Assembly (NCBI GenBank): GCA_035633115.1
Contig: DASQFN010000112.1
Coordinates: 62,001 to 126,000, forward strand
Length of the DNA: 64,000 bases
Reading direction: 5' to 3'
Origin: Gemmatimonadaceae bacterium
GTDB lineage: Bacteria > Gemmatimonadota > Gemmatimonadetes > Gemmatimonadales > Gemmatimonadaceae
This document shows, piece after piece, positions 1 through 8,886 of the stretch. Under the pieces are notes generated by a model. That model was not told the DNA's origin, ran no database searches, and was given only the letters and a program-made list of their open reading frames with translations. Both the position numbers and the translations under genes were made by a program. Position 1 is the stretch's first letter. Every line of letters starts with the position of its first letter.

Positions 1-619
1 CATCCGCTACCCTGACGTCAATGCCGCGGGCGCCGGCTCGCGTACGCACGACATCGATCGTCTGCGGATGACACAGGTCGGACACGAGAAAGACTTCCTT
101 GCCCTCGCGGCCCTTCACGGCATAGCTCATGGTCATCGCTTCCGCGGCCGCAGTCGCTTCGTCCAGCAGCGATGCGTTGGCGATGCTGAGCCCCGTCAGA
201 TCTATCACTATCGTCTGGAAGGTGAGCAGCGCTTCGAGTCGGCCCTGCGCGATTTCCGCCTGGTACGGAGTGTACGCGGTGTACCACGCGGGATTCTCGA
301 GCACGTTTCGCTGGATCACCGGTGGCGTGATGCAGTCTGAGTATCCCATGCCGATGAATGAGCGGAACACCCGATTCTTCGCGGCAAACGCCCTGAAATC
401 GGCGAGAACCTGGGCTTCGCTTCTGCCCGGCGGAAGATCGAGACTGCCACGATACCTGATTTTGGAGGGAATCGTCGCGTTGATCAGCTCGTCCAGCGAT
501 GCAAAGCCAAGGGTGGCGAGCATTTCCGCCATATCAGCGTCCGTCGGCCCGATGTGCCGGGGAACGAACGATTCCGCCGGTGCGAGGGCCCGCTCGGCGT
601 GCTTGATTGTCGTTGCCAT
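1..619 (-). CDS. gcvP: Glycine dehydrogenase (decarboxylating), P-protein, N-terminal part
   Basis: The minus-strand frame is open from the ATG at 619-617 to the left edge and encodes about 206 residues, so the C-terminal part, including the pyridoxal-phosphate lysine, is outside the window. The start reads [12 protein letters not shown], followed by [67 protein letters not shown] and [12 protein letters not shown]. All are hallmarks of the single-chain P-protein of the glycine cleavage system, which decarboxylates glycine and passes the aminomethyl group to the lipoylated H-protein. The RHIGP segment near the N-terminus fits the long single-chain form rather than a split PA/PB enzyme, although the second half cannot be seen. 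A divergent lipoate-transfer gene starts only 22 bp away. Confidence 0.95.
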   Translation of the reverse strand, partial: MATTIKHAERALAPAESFVPRHIGPTDADMAEMLATLGFASLDELINATIPSKIRYRGSLDLPPGRSEAQVLADFRAFAAKNRVFRSFIGMGYSDCITPPVIQRNVLENPAWYTAYTPYQAEIAQGRLEALLTFQTIVIDLTGLSIANASLLDEATAAAEAMTMSYAVKGREGKEVFLVSDLCHPQTIDVVRTRAGARGIDVRVAD

Positions 620-641
620 GATGAAGTCAATTTAACATCGC

Positions 642-1436
642 ATGACAGAGCCGCGAAGGAATCGCAGGTGGCGCTTCCTCGTCGCACCGCCGCGAAACGG
701 CGCCGAAAACATGGCCCGGGACGTTGGACTGATGCGTCGTGCGCGCGAAACGGGAGAATCCGTGTTCTCCGTTTACGGCTGGGCGCAGCCAACTCTCTCG
801 TTTGGGCGCAATCAGACGGCAGTCGGATGCTACGATCTCGAGCGGATGCGGTCGCTGTCTATCGACGTCGTTCGTCGTCCAACTGGCGGGCGCGCCCTTC
901 TCCACCACCGGGAAGTGACCTACAGCGTCACCGCACCAGTCGTCGCGGGAATTGCCCTCCGCGAATCCTACGAGCGAATCAATTCACTTCTGCTCGCTGC
1001 GCTCGCGCGACTCGGCGTCGGTGCTTCGGTTGCGGACCGTCAGAGTCCCGTACCGGCGCTGAACTACTCACCTTGCTTCGCTACGCCGTCCCGCGGCGAG
1101 CTGATCATGGACGGCCGCAAGCTGGTCGGCAGCGCGCAGTGGAGAGAAGCCGGCGCTCTCCTGCAGCATGGCTCCATTCTGATCGATGACGATCAGTTGT
1201 TGATCCCCACCGTCACACTCGCGCAGAACGCGGCGTCGGCGATCCCGCCGCCGGCAACACTGACGCGCGCGATCGGCCGCACACCTGCCACCCGAGAAAT
1301 TGCGGACGCGTTGATCGATGCAGTCCGTGAGATCGAAGATCCTCACGCGCGTGAGCTCAACGAGTCGGAGGTTCGCGATCATACGCTCGCCGAGCTTCCG
1401 CGCTTCGAAAACGAACTGTGGACGTGGAGACGCTGA
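642..1436 (+). CDS. lipM: Octanoyltransferase, LipM type (BPL/LPL catalytic domain)
   Basis: A 264-residue protein of the biotin/lipoate ligase fold. RRPTGGRALLHHREVTYSV (about residues 78-96) is the substrate-binding loop. SPCFATPS places a cysteine at residue 145, GRKLVGSAQ a lysine at 160, and LLQHGSI follows; this Cys-Lys arrangement resembles LipM of Bacillus rather than ATP-dependent LplA. LipM transfers octanoate from acyl carrier protein, typically to the glycine-cleavage H-protein, for later sulfur insertion by LipA. The divergent neighbour gcvP supports a role in glycine cleavage. The window also carries lipB, an unrelated-motif octanoyltransferase with the same activity. LplA-type ligase activity remains the alternative. 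Confidence 0.8.
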   Translation: MTEPRRNRRWRFLVAPPRNGAENMARDVGLMRRARETGESVFSVYGWAQPTLSFGRNQTAVGCYDLERMRSLSIDVVRRPTGGRALLHHREVTYSVTAPVVAGIALRESYERINSLLLAALARLGVGASVADRQSPVPALNYSPCFATPSRGELIMDGRKLVGSAQWREAGALLQHGSILIDDDQLLIPTVTLAQNAASAIPPPATLTRAIGRTPATREIADALIDAVREIEDPHARELNESEVRDHTLAELPRFENELWTWRR

Positions 1437-1481
1437 CAACCCAACTTTGTCGCCGATAGGACTTCCAATCGTCAAGGAGAC

Positions 1482-3155
1482 ATGCGCCAGACTCCACCGT
1501 TAGCAGCACTGCTCCTGATCGCGCTGGGCTGTACCGGGGAGGATCGGTCTTCCTCATCGACTGCGGATTCAGCCAGGGGAGGAACTGTCGTCATTTCGGT
1601 CGGCGGTGATCCGGACGGGCTTTTTCCGCCCATCCTCTCGACGACCACGGGCAAAGCGGTATCCGACCAGACGTACGATCATCTCGCTGATCTTGGATCG
1701 GATCTGAACACTGTTGGTGACGGCGGCTTTACGCCGCGACTCGCGAAGAGCTGGCGCTGGTCCTCCGATTCGCTCTCGATTGAATTCCAGCTCGACCCGC
1801 GCGCGCGGTGGCACGATGGCCGTCCGGTGCGCGCTTCCGACGTCGTCTTCACCTACGCTCTCTACAAGGATCCCACTACAGCGTCTCCAACGGCACCGCT
1901 TATTGCGAGCATCGATTCCGTCACCGCTCCAGACTCGCTCACTGTCGTGTTCTGGTTCGGAAAGCGCTCCCCGATACAGTTCTTCGAAGCGACAATCCCG
2001 ATGGTGATAATCCCCGAGCACGCGCTGAAAGGCATTCGCGGTCAGGCACTAAGGACTTCCGACATCGCGCGCAAGCCGATGGGCAGCGGCAGATTCAGGT
2101 TCGTCAGCTGGACCCCTGGCTCGAGCATCGAAGTGGCGGCCGACAGCGCGAACTATCACGGGCGCCCACGCATCGATCGTGTGATCTGGACCATCGCGCC
2201 CGATCCGAAGACAGTCTTCACGCGTTTGATCGGTGGCGAAGCGGATGTGCTGGAGCAGGTGCCGATGGGGGACTTGCCTCAGCTGGCCGCACATCCCGAG
2301 CTCAGGCCGGTTCTTCTTCAGGGCCTGGATTACAATTTCGTGGCGTTCAACCTTCGCGATCCGCGAAATCGCGCGCGTCCGCATCCGTTGTTCGGCGATC
2401 GAGCTCTCCGGCGCGCGCTCACGATGGCCGTGGATCGCGGACGCACGGTGCAGAGCGTTTACGATACCCTCGCAGCGGTGGCACTGGGGCCGACAGTGCG
2501 TGCTTATCCAACCACCGACACGACGCTCAAGCAGATCCCGTATTCGCTCGACGATGCGCTCCGATTGCTCGATTCCCTCGGGTGGCGCGTTTCCGGAGCC
2601 GACAGCATAAGGCAGCGCAACGGCCGCCGTCTCGAGTTCACCCTCAGCGTTCCCGGCGTCAGCAGAAGCAGGATGAACATGGCTGTCATCCTTCAGGATC
2701 AGCTGAAGCGCGCTGGCGCAAAGGTGAACATCGATCGGCTGGAGATTGCTTCGTTCGTCGACCTGGAGAACCGGCGCGCCTTCGACGCCGTGTTTCATGG
2801 CTGGCACGTCGAAGCGAGTCCTGGCGGGATACGGCAGACATGGGGCGCGAGCGGAACGAAGTCCGGGGGATCGAACCACGGGTCGTACTCCAATCCCGAA
2901 TTCGACGCTGCGGCTGACAGCGCACTCTCGGCGATGGACCTGCCCACGCGGCGGGCGCACTTCAAGCGCGCGTACCAGATGATCATCGATGACGCGCCCG
3001 CAATCTGGATGGCGGAGCCGAAGACGATGATGGCGATCAACCGTCGGATACGAACTCCAGCGCTCCGGCCTGATGCATGGTGGTCGAGCATCGGGGAGTG
3101 GTGGATTCCTTCGACAGAGCGCATCGCCCGCGACAGGGTCGGCCCCCCGCGATAG
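1482..3155 (+). CDS. ABC transporter peptide-binding lipoprotein (SBP family 5)
   Basis: A 557-residue protein starting at ATG 1482 with AAGGAG about 3 bases upstream. The N-terminus MRQTPPLAALLLIALGC is a lipoprotein signal peptide with Cys17 as the lipid anchor. The mature part has the family 5 pattern: early FPPILSTTTGKAVSDQTYDHL, LAKSWRWSSD, ARWHDGRPVRASDVVFTY (the classic DppA/OppA motif) and LRRALTMAVDR in the second half. It would bind di- or oligopeptides, or another family 5 ligand such as nickel chelates, in the periplasm and deliver them to the permeases encoded just downstream. Peptide specificity is inferred from the operon and the family, not from ligand residues. Confidence 0.9.
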   Translation: MRQTPPLAALLLIALGCTGEDRSSSSTADSARGGTVVISVGGDPDGLFPPILSTTTGKAVSDQTYDHLADLGSDLNTVGDGGFTPRLAKSWRWSSDSLSIEFQLDPRARWHDGRPVRASDVVFTYALYKDPTTASPTAPLIASIDSVTAPDSLTVVFWFGKRSPIQFFEATIPMVIIPEHALKGIRGQALRTSDIARKPMGSGRFRFVSWTPGSSIEVAADSANYHGRPRIDRVIWTIAPDPKTVFTRLIGGEADVLEQVPMGDLPQLAAHPELRPVLLQGLDYNFVAFNLRDPRNRARPHPLFGDRALRRALTMAVDRGRTVQSVYDTLAAVALGPTVRAYPTTDTTLKQIPYSLDDALRLLDSLGWRVSGADSIRQRNGRRLEFTLSVPGVSRSRMNMAVILQDQLKRAGAKVNIDRLEIASFVDLENRRAFDAVFHGWHVEASPGGIRQTWGASGTKSGGSNHGSYSNPEFDAAADSALSAMDLPTRRAHFKRAYQMIIDDAPAIWMAEPKTMMAINRRIRTPALRPDAWWSSIGEWWIPSTERIARDRVGPPR

Positions 3156-3159
3156 CCGG

Positions 3160-4134
3160 TTGGCCCGCTACCTTCTTCGTCGTCTCGCACAGGTAGCTGT
3201 CGTCGTCGCACTCGTCGCGACGATTGCCTTCATTCTGATTCACCTCGCTCCTGGCGATCCGTTCGGCGCCGCGATGGACAACCCGAACGTCACCGATGCC
3301 GTGCGCGCCCAGTGGCGCGCTGCTTACGGCCTCGACCGTCCGCTGCCCCAGCAGTTCGCCAGTTACCTCGGCAGCGTCGCGAGAGGCGACCTTGGGTGGT
3401 CGTTCTCTCTGCAGCGTCCGGTTATCGACGTACTTCGAGATGCGCTGCCAAACACGCTGCTCCTCATGAGCATCGCTCTCGCCGCAAGCTTCTCTCTCGG
3501 AATCGCGCTGGCAATCGCACAGGCAAGCCGCGCCGGCTCCGTCACCGACCGTGTGCTCGGTGGCATTTCTCTCTTTTTCTTTTCGGTGCCCGAGTTCTGG
3601 CTGGCGCTGATGATCGTCGTGCTCCTCGCCTACCGGTTTCCGATTTTTCCAATCGGCGGAATGGTCGACTCGGTGATGCACTCGAGCCTGACGTCGTGGG
3701 GGAAATTCATCGACGTCGCGCGTCACACTGTTCTCCCGGCAGCGACTCTGACGTTGCTCTTTTCCGCTGTTGTGGCGCGCTATCAGCGGGCGGCGCTGCT
3801 CGACGTGCTTCCGGCAGAGTACGTTAGAACTGCGCGGGCAAAGGGAGTCCCGGAGCGCAGCATCGTTCGCCGGCATGCGTTGCGCAACGCCCTTCTTCCG
3901 GTGATCACTCTTTTCGGACTCGCATTTCCCGCACTGCTCACAGGCGCGGTATTCGTTGAGAAAGTGTTCGCCTGGCCGGGCATGGGCCTCGTCATCGTGA
4001 ACTCGATCGAAAGCCGCGACTATCCACTGCTGATGGCGTCGGTGATCATCGGCAGCGTTCTCGTAGCCGCCGGAAGTCTCCTCGCCGATCTGCTCTACCG
4101 AGTCGCGGACCCGCGCATTCGCGATGATCGCTGA
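3160..4134 (+). CDS. dppB: Peptide ABC transporter permease, DppB type
   Basis: An inner-membrane permease with N-terminal LARYLLRRLAQVAVVVALVATIAFILIHLAPGDPFG, the typical first membrane segment and APGDP motif of DppB/OppB, and further hydrophobic segments. The EAA-type ATPase contact loop is EYVRTARAKGVPERSIVRRHALRNALLP. I place the start at TTG 3160, four bases after the binding-protein stop, because it puts the first membrane helix at the expected distance and gives 324 residues, normal for the family. An in-frame ATG at 3073 would overlap the upstream gene by 83 bases and add a non-hydrophobic leader. The gene overlaps dppC by 11 bases, so the two subunits are probably co-translated. 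Confidence 0.92.
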   Translation: MARYLLRRLAQVAVVVALVATIAFILIHLAPGDPFGAAMDNPNVTDAVRAQWRAAYGLDRPLPQQFASYLGSVARGDLGWSFSLQRPVIDVLRDALPNTLLLMSIALAASFSLGIALAIAQASRAGSVTDRVLGGISLFFFSVPEFWLALMIVVLLAYRFPIFPIGGMVDSVMHSSLTSWGKFIDVARHTVLPAATLTLLFSAVVARYQRAALLDVLPAEYVRTARAKGVPERSIVRRHALRNALLPVITLFGLAFPALLTGAVFVEKVFAWPGMGLVIVNSIESRDYPLLMASVIIGSVLVAAGSLLADLLYRVADPRIRDDR

Positions 4135-5002
4135 GCTGCCACTCCCGTTCCTCGCGAAGCGGACCGTCGCCCGGCGTCTCTTATCGAACCGCTCGGCGCT
4201 TGCTGCAATCGCGCTCCTGCTCGCGATCATCATTCCCTGTGTTGCCGCACCCTTGTTTGCGCCATACGATCCGTCCGTACAGCCAGACATCATCGGGCTC
4301 AGAAGCCAGTCGCCATCGGCCTCTCATCCTTTCGGGACTGATCCATTCAGCCGCGACGTCCTCAGCAGGGTGCTTTACGGAGGCCGGGTTTCTCTCGCCG
4401 TCGCGCTTGTGGCGACACTCGTGAGCATCACGCTGGGCACTGCGTACGGGGCAATCGCGGGATTCGCGGGAGGCGCCGTCGAATCCGTGATGATGCGGAT
4501 TCTCGACGCTTTGCTTTCCATTCCCCGGCTGCTGCTGCTCATCGCGATCTTCGCGGCGTGGCGGCAGCTTCCGCTGGCGGGCTTCGTGGGAATCGTCGGG
4601 CTCACCGGCTGGTACGGCTTGAGCCGCATCGTACGGGGTCAGGTTCTTGCGATAAAGGGCGAAGAATTCGTTGTATCGGCGCGCGCACTGGGCGCCGGGC
4701 GCGCACGCATCCTGCTGAAGCACATTCTTCCAAACATCCTGACGCCGGTGATTGTCGCGGCGGCTCTGGGGGTGGGACACGTCATTTTACTCGAGGCGGG
4801 CCTTTCGTATCTCGGAATCGGCGTCCAACAGCCTGAGCCAAGCTGGGGCAACATCATCCAGGACGGCTCGGACCAGATCGCCGGCCTCTGGTGGATTTCT
4901 TTTTTCCCGGGCATGGCCATCGTGCTCACGGTGATGGCGTTCAACGTGCTCGGCGAGGCATTGCGGGAAGCACTGCAACCCCGCCATATGGGAACAGAAT
5001 GA
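4124..5002 (+). CDS. dppC: Peptide ABC transporter permease, DppC type
   Basis: A 292-residue second permease subunit. The N-terminal helix ALAAIALLLAIIIPCVAAPLFAPYDP and the segment HPFGTDPFSRDVLSRVLYGGRVSL are the signature of DppC/OppC. The ATPase contact loop is GEEFVVSARALGAGRARILLKHILPNI. It forms the membrane pore as a heterodimer with DppB. The start at ATG 4124 lies inside the 3' end of dppB and its stop overlaps the next start (ATGA at 4999-5002), so the whole transporter is one translationally coupled operon. Confidence 0.94.
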   Translation: MIAELPLPFLAKRTVARRLLSNRSALAAIALLLAIIIPCVAAPLFAPYDPSVQPDIIGLRSQSPSASHPFGTDPFSRDVLSRVLYGGRVSLAVALVATLVSITLGTAYGAIAGFAGGAVESVMMRILDALLSIPRLLLLIAIFAAWRQLPLAGFVGIVGLTGWYGLSRIVRGQVLAIKGEEFVVSARALGAGRARILLKHILPNILTPVIVAAALGVGHVILLEAGLSYLGIGVQQPEPSWGNIIQDGSDQIAGLWWISFFPGMAIVLTVMAFNVLGEALREALQPRHMGTE

Positions 5003-6036
5003 ACGAGCCCGTAGCACCACTCCTTTCCGTCGAGAACCTCTGCACCTGGTTCCACACGCCGGGTGCGATAGCAAAGTCGGTGGACGGTGTCTCCTTCTCG
5101 GTAGCTCCAGGGGAGATGCTGGGCATCGTCGGAGAATCCGGCTGCGGAAAGTCCGTCACGGCTCTATCGATACTGCGCCTCATTCAGCAACCCGGCCGCA
5201 TCGAGCCGGGCAGCCGGATCATGTTCGAGGGAAACGATCTCGTGACACTCGACGATTCCGCAATGCGCCACATTCGCGGCAATCGCATCTCGATGATCTT
5301 CCAGGAGCCGATGTCGGCGCTCAACCCCGTCTTCACAGTTGGCGATCAGGTGGCCGAAGTCGTCCGCATCCACGGCGAGGGGTCACGCAAGGATGCCTGG
5401 AAGCGAGCAGTCGAGATGCTCTCTCTGACTGGAATTCCCGACCCCGAGGACCGCGCCCGCCAGTATCCTCATCAGCTGTCGGGCGGAATGCGACAGCGTG
5501 TGCTGATTGCGATGGCACTGGTGATGAATCCCGCTCTCGTGATCGCCGACGAGCCGACGACGGCGCTCGACGTGACAATTCAAGCGCAGATCCTCGAGCT
5601 CCTCGTAGATCTTCAGAAGCGGTTCGGCACCTCCATCCTGCTGATCACGCACGATCTCGGCGTGGTTGCAGAGACGGCGTCACGAGTCGTTGTGATGTAC
5701 TGCGGCGAGGTGGTCGAAGAAGCCGACGTCGAGACATTGTTCGCGGCGGCTCACCACCCGTACACTGAGGGCCTGATGCAGGCGATGCCCCAGCTCGGCG
5801 AGCCGCGCGCCAGGCTCAATGTCATTCCCGGCTCGGTGCCGCCTCCGACCGACTGGCCGTCCGGCTGCCGCTTTCGCGATCGCTGCCAGTATTCATGGGA
5901 GCTCTGCGAGGAGCAGCATCCGCCGCTGTATCAGATTTCCGCAGCGCATACGTCGCGATGTCATCTGGCGCTGGAGCCTGAGCGCAGAGCGCACCCGCAC
6001 CCGCCGCTCGTCGAGCAGCTCGGGGTACCCGCCTGA
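4999..6036 (+). CDS. dppD: Peptide ABC transporter ATP-binding protein, DppD type
   Basis: A 345-residue ATPase starting at the ATGA overlap with dppC ([18 protein letters not shown]). It has Walker [10 protein letters not shown]-loop [10 protein letters not shown], signature LSGGMRQRV and Walker [12 protein letters not shown], followed by the D-loop and H-loop (ITHDLG). The C-terminal oligopeptide-transporter extension has cysteines spaced as in [19 protein letters not shown] plus one more near SRCHLALE. It pairs with DppF to power peptide import. An upstream in-frame start exists but would lie inside dppC and add no family-like sequence. Confidence 0.94.
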   Translation: MNEPVAPLLSVENLCTWFHTPGAIAKSVDGVSFSVAPGEMLGIVGESGCGKSVTALSILRLIQQPGRIEPGSRIMFEGNDLVTLDDSAMRHIRGNRISMIFQEPMSALNPVFTVGDQVAEVVRIHGEGSRKDAWKRAVEMLSLTGIPDPEDRARQYPHQLSGGMRQRVLIAMALVMNPALVIADEPTTALDVTIQAQILELLVDLQKRFGTSILLITHDLGVVAETASRVVVMYCGEVVEEADVETLFAAAHHPYTEGLMQAMPQLGEPRARLNVIPGSVPPPTDWPSGCRFRDRCQYSWELCEEQHPPLYQISAAHTSRCHLALEPERRAHPHPPLVEQLGVPA

Positions 6037-7181
6037 TGACCGAGCCAAGCTGGATGACGGACACGCGCGAGCGCATTCGCGCCGTCGAGTCGGGAAGGAC
6101 CAGCGAAAAATCCGGTCCGCTTCTCTCGATACGAAACCTCAGCAAGCACTTTCCGATCAAGCGAGGGCTGCTCGGCCGCACCGCAGGTGCAGTGCGCGCC
6201 GTAAACGACGTCTCGTTCGACATCGCGCGCGGCGAAACGCTGAGTCTCGTCGGCGAGTCGGGTTGCGGCAAGACAACAACGGGCCGGTCGATCCTCCGCC
6301 TGATCGAGCCAACCGAAGGCCGGATCGACTTCGACGGACGCGACATTCGGCGGCTTGGTGCCTCGGCGATGCGCGCGGTTCGCCGGGAGATGCAGATCAT
6401 CTTTCAGGATCCCGTTTCCTCGCTCAACCCGCGAATGACCATAGGCGCAGCCATCCGCGAAGGAATTCGAATCCACCGTCTCGCGGAGGGAGCTGCCGCG
6501 ACCGCGATCGTGAAGCGGCTGCTCGAAGAGGTCGGCCTTCGTGGAGAATATGCTGCGCGTTATCCCCACGAATTCTCTGGCGGCCAACGCCAGCGCATCG
6601 GTATCGCGCGTGCTCTCGCCGTCGAGCCGCGTTTCATCGTCTGCGACGAGCCGGTGTCGGCGCTCGACGTCTCGGTCCAGGCACAGGTCATAAACCTTCT
6701 ACGTGATCTGCAGCGCGACCGGCAGCTCACCTACCTGTTCATAGCGCACGATCTCTCGGTCGTGAAGCACATGTCGGACCGGGTTGCAGTGATGTACCTC
6801 GGAAAGATCGTCGAGCTCGCACCGGCTGACGATTTGTACCATGAGCCGATGATGCCCTACACGCAGGCTCTTCTCTCCGCGGTTCCGGTGCCTGATCCCA
6901 GAATCAGGAAGGAGCGGATTTTGCTGCAGGGAGACGTGCCTTCACCGGCGTCGCCACCGTCCGGATGCGTATTTCATCCCCGCTGCCACCATCCGGCGAA
7001 GGATGCCGCGTGCGCGAAAATCGTCCCCCCGCTGGAGGAGAAGGCACCCGGACACTTCGTCGCGTGCATCAAGCAGCCACCCACTCAGGTTACGTGGGAA
7101 CAACAGCAGGAAGCCGGCGGCGTGAATCCGCCGGTTCGGTATCTTCCCGTCGTGGAGCAGCTCTCGCGTTCAGACAACTAG
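6036..7181 (+). CDS. dppF: Peptide ABC transporter ATP-binding protein, DppF type
   Basis: A 381-residue ATPase whose ATG shares one base with the dppD stop. Walker [20 protein letters not shown], signature [16 protein letters not shown] and Walker [13 protein letters not shown] are intact. The C-terminal region again holds four cysteines ([20 protein letters not shown] and then VACIKQ), the pattern of the oligopeptide-permease C-terminal domain. It forms the ATPase heterodimer with DppD. A roughly 30-residue N-terminal segment precedes the first beta strand, slightly longer than typical. Confidence 0.94.
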   Translation: MTEPSWMTDTRERIRAVESGRTSEKSGPLLSIRNLSKHFPIKRGLLGRTAGAVRAVNDVSFDIARGETLSLVGESGCGKTTTGRSILRLIEPTEGRIDFDGRDIRRLGASAMRAVRREMQIIFQDPVSSLNPRMTIGAAIREGIRIHRLAEGAAATAIVKRLLEEVGLRGEYAARYPHEFSGGQRQRIGIARALAVEPRFIVCDEPVSALDVSVQAQVINLLRDLQRDRQLTYLFIAHDLSVVKHMSDRVAVMYLGKIVELAPADDLYHEPMMPYTQALLSAVPVPDPRIRKERILLQGDVPSPASPPSGCVFHPRCHHPAKDAACAKIVPPLEEKAPGHFVACIKQPPTQVTWEQQQEAGGVNPPVRYLPVVEQLSRSDN

Positions 7182-7203
7182 ATCCCTCAATCGGCAGGCA
7201 ACC

Positions 7204-8811
7204 ATGACCGACAAGTCAGTGTTCGAGCAGCCGCAGAGTGCCAGTGTCGCAACAGATTCAGCCCCGTCCGGACTGGAGGAGTGGACCGGCGACCGCAGGT
7301 TCTTCGGACATCCACGCGGGTTGTCGACGCTCTTCTTCACGGAGATGTGGGAGCGGTTCTCCTACTACGGACTGCGCCCGCTGCTCGTGCTGTTCATGTC
7401 GGCCACCGTAATGAACGGTGGTTACGGGTTCGACAGAACGCAGGCCTCGGCCATCGTCGGTATTTACGCCGCGTTCGTCTACCTGATGTCTCTGCCCGGC
7501 GGTTGGGTTGCAGACCGTCTGCTCGGACTTCGTCGCGCGATTTTCATTGGCGCCGCGCTCATCTCGTCGGGACATATCTGCATCGGCCTCTCCGGCCTCC
7601 TCGGTCAGAGCGCGGGCAAGATTCCGTTCTTCCTCGGCCTGATTCTCATCGTTCTCGGCACCGGCCTTCTGAAGCCGAACATCTCTGCCATCGTCGGTGA
7701 CCTGTATCCGGAAGGAGGCGCCCGGCGGGATGCCGGATTCTCGATCTTCTACATGGGAATCAACGTAGGTGCGCTTCTCGGCCAGCTAGTGACGGGTTAC
7801 CTCGGCGAGCAGGTCGACTGGCACGTCGGCATGGGTGCCGCCGGAGTCGCAATGCTGATCGGTTTGACGATCTACAGCTTGCGCGCGAAGAAAACACTCG
7901 GCCCAATCGGGACCGTCCCGACGCGCCATCCGGATCCCGCCGTGCAGGCGAAGCAGGAGCGCACCGTCAAGACCTTCGTGATCAGCTTCGTGGCGGCGGT
8001 CGTCCTTGTGTTCATACTCGCCGCGACAGGTGCAGTCGAGCTGAACCCGGCCGGCATAGCCGAGTACATGACGTATGCGATGGTGACGATGGCCGTCGCG
8101 TTCTTTGCCTTCGTTTTCGTCCTTGGAAAGTTGTCCGGCGAAGAGAAGAAACGTGTCGCGGTGATCGTCGTGTTGTTCATCTTTGCGGCGATATTCTGGT
8201 CGGCCTTCGAGCAGGCTCCAACGGCACTCAACCTTTTCGCGCGCGATTTCACCGACCGCACCGTGGGCGGATTCGAGATTCCGGCAACCTGGTTCCAGTC
8301 CGTCAACCCGCTCATGATCATCCTGTTCGCGCCGATGTTCGCGGCGCTGTGGGTGGGACTGTCGAAGCGCGGCGGAGATCTTTCCGCCCCCGCAAAGTTT
8401 TCGCTGGGACTCTTTCTCGCCGGCCTCGGTTTCGTGATCATGATCTTCGCGGCGAATGCGATCGTCGAGAGCGGCGGGACCGTGCTCGTTTCACCGTGGT
8501 GGCTCGTCGGAAGTTATTTCTTCCAGTCTATCGGTGAGCTCTGCCTGAGTCCGGTTGGACTGTCGTCCATGACGAAGCTCTCGCCGCGAAAGTACGTCGG
8601 ACAGATGATGGGAATCTGGTTCCTCGCTTCGGCTCTCGGAAACCTCATCGGCGGCAGGGTTGGCGGTCACGTCGATCCGGAGAAGCTCGACCAGATGCCG
8701 AGACTCTTCACGACGACGACGTTGTCCCTGATGATCGCGGCGGGAATCCTCGTTGCGCTCATTGTGCCGATTCGTCGAATGATGCGCGACGATACAAACC
8801 CGTTGCGCTAG
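7204..8811 (+). CDS. Proton-dependent peptide symporter, POT/PTR family
   Basis: A 535-residue polytopic inner-membrane protein of the major facilitator superfamily. The cytoplasmic N-terminus leads to FFTEMWERFSYYGLRPLLVLF, the POT signature containing the ExxER-type motif. FYMGINVGALLGQLVTGYLG is the second family motif, and SIGELCLSPVGLSSMTKLSP lies in the C-terminal half. It should couple proton entry to uptake of di- and tripeptides. It follows dppF by 22 bases in the same direction, so the organism has an ATP-driven and a proton-driven peptide importer side by side. Termination is probably at the inverted repeat just downstream. Confidence 0.92.
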   Translation: MTDKSVFEQPQSASVATDSAPSGLEEWTGDRRFFGHPRGLSTLFFTEMWERFSYYGLRPLLVLFMSATVMNGGYGFDRTQASAIVGIYAAFVYLMSLPGGWVADRLLGLRRAIFIGAALISSGHICIGLSGLLGQSAGKIPFFLGLILIVLGTGLLKPNISAIVGDLYPEGGARRDAGFSIFYMGINVGALLGQLVTGYLGEQVDWHVGMGAAGVAMLIGLTIYSLRAKKTLGPIGTVPTRHPDPAVQAKQERTVKTFVISFVAAVVLVFILAATGAVELNPAGIAEYMTYAMVTMAVAFFAFVFVLGKLSGEEKKRVAVIVVLFIFAAIFWSAFEQAPTALNLFARDFTDRTVGGFEIPATWFQSVNPLMIILFAPMFAALWVGLSKRGGDLSAPAKFSLGLFLAGLGFVIMIFAANAIVESGGTVLVSPWWLVGSYFFQSIGELCLSPVGLSSMTKLSPRKYVGQMMGIWFLASALGNLIGGRVGGHVDPEKLDQMPRLFTTTTLSLMIAAGILVALIVPIRRMMRDDTNPLR

Positions 8812-8821
8812 TACGGGCGTA

Positions 8822-8884
8822 GTACGTAGCTGAGGAGGACGCGACCACTGCTTCGTGGTCGCTGCCTCTTCAGTCTCGCAGTAC
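8822..8884. terminator. Long imperfect hairpin between convergent genes
   Basis: The gap between the POT gene (+) and the BamA-like gene (-) is almost entirely one inverted repeat. The core is perfect, GCGACCAC at 8841-8848 and GTGGTCGC at 8855-8862 with a six-base loop. Outer arms also pair with mismatches, GTAC at 8822-8825 matching GTAC at 8881-8884 and a GAGG/CCTC pair between. Its position suggests a bidirectional terminator; there is no strong T-run on either side. Confidence 0.55.
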
Positions 8885-8886
8885 AG

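Noticed and set aside
129-635. Open plus-strand frame over the left edge
   Set aside because: It is antisense to gcvP, whose P-protein motifs are unmistakable on the minus strand.
3037-4293. Long minus-strand open frame opposite the permease genes
   Set aside because: Composition is charged and low-complexity with no motifs; the plus-strand permeases are clear.
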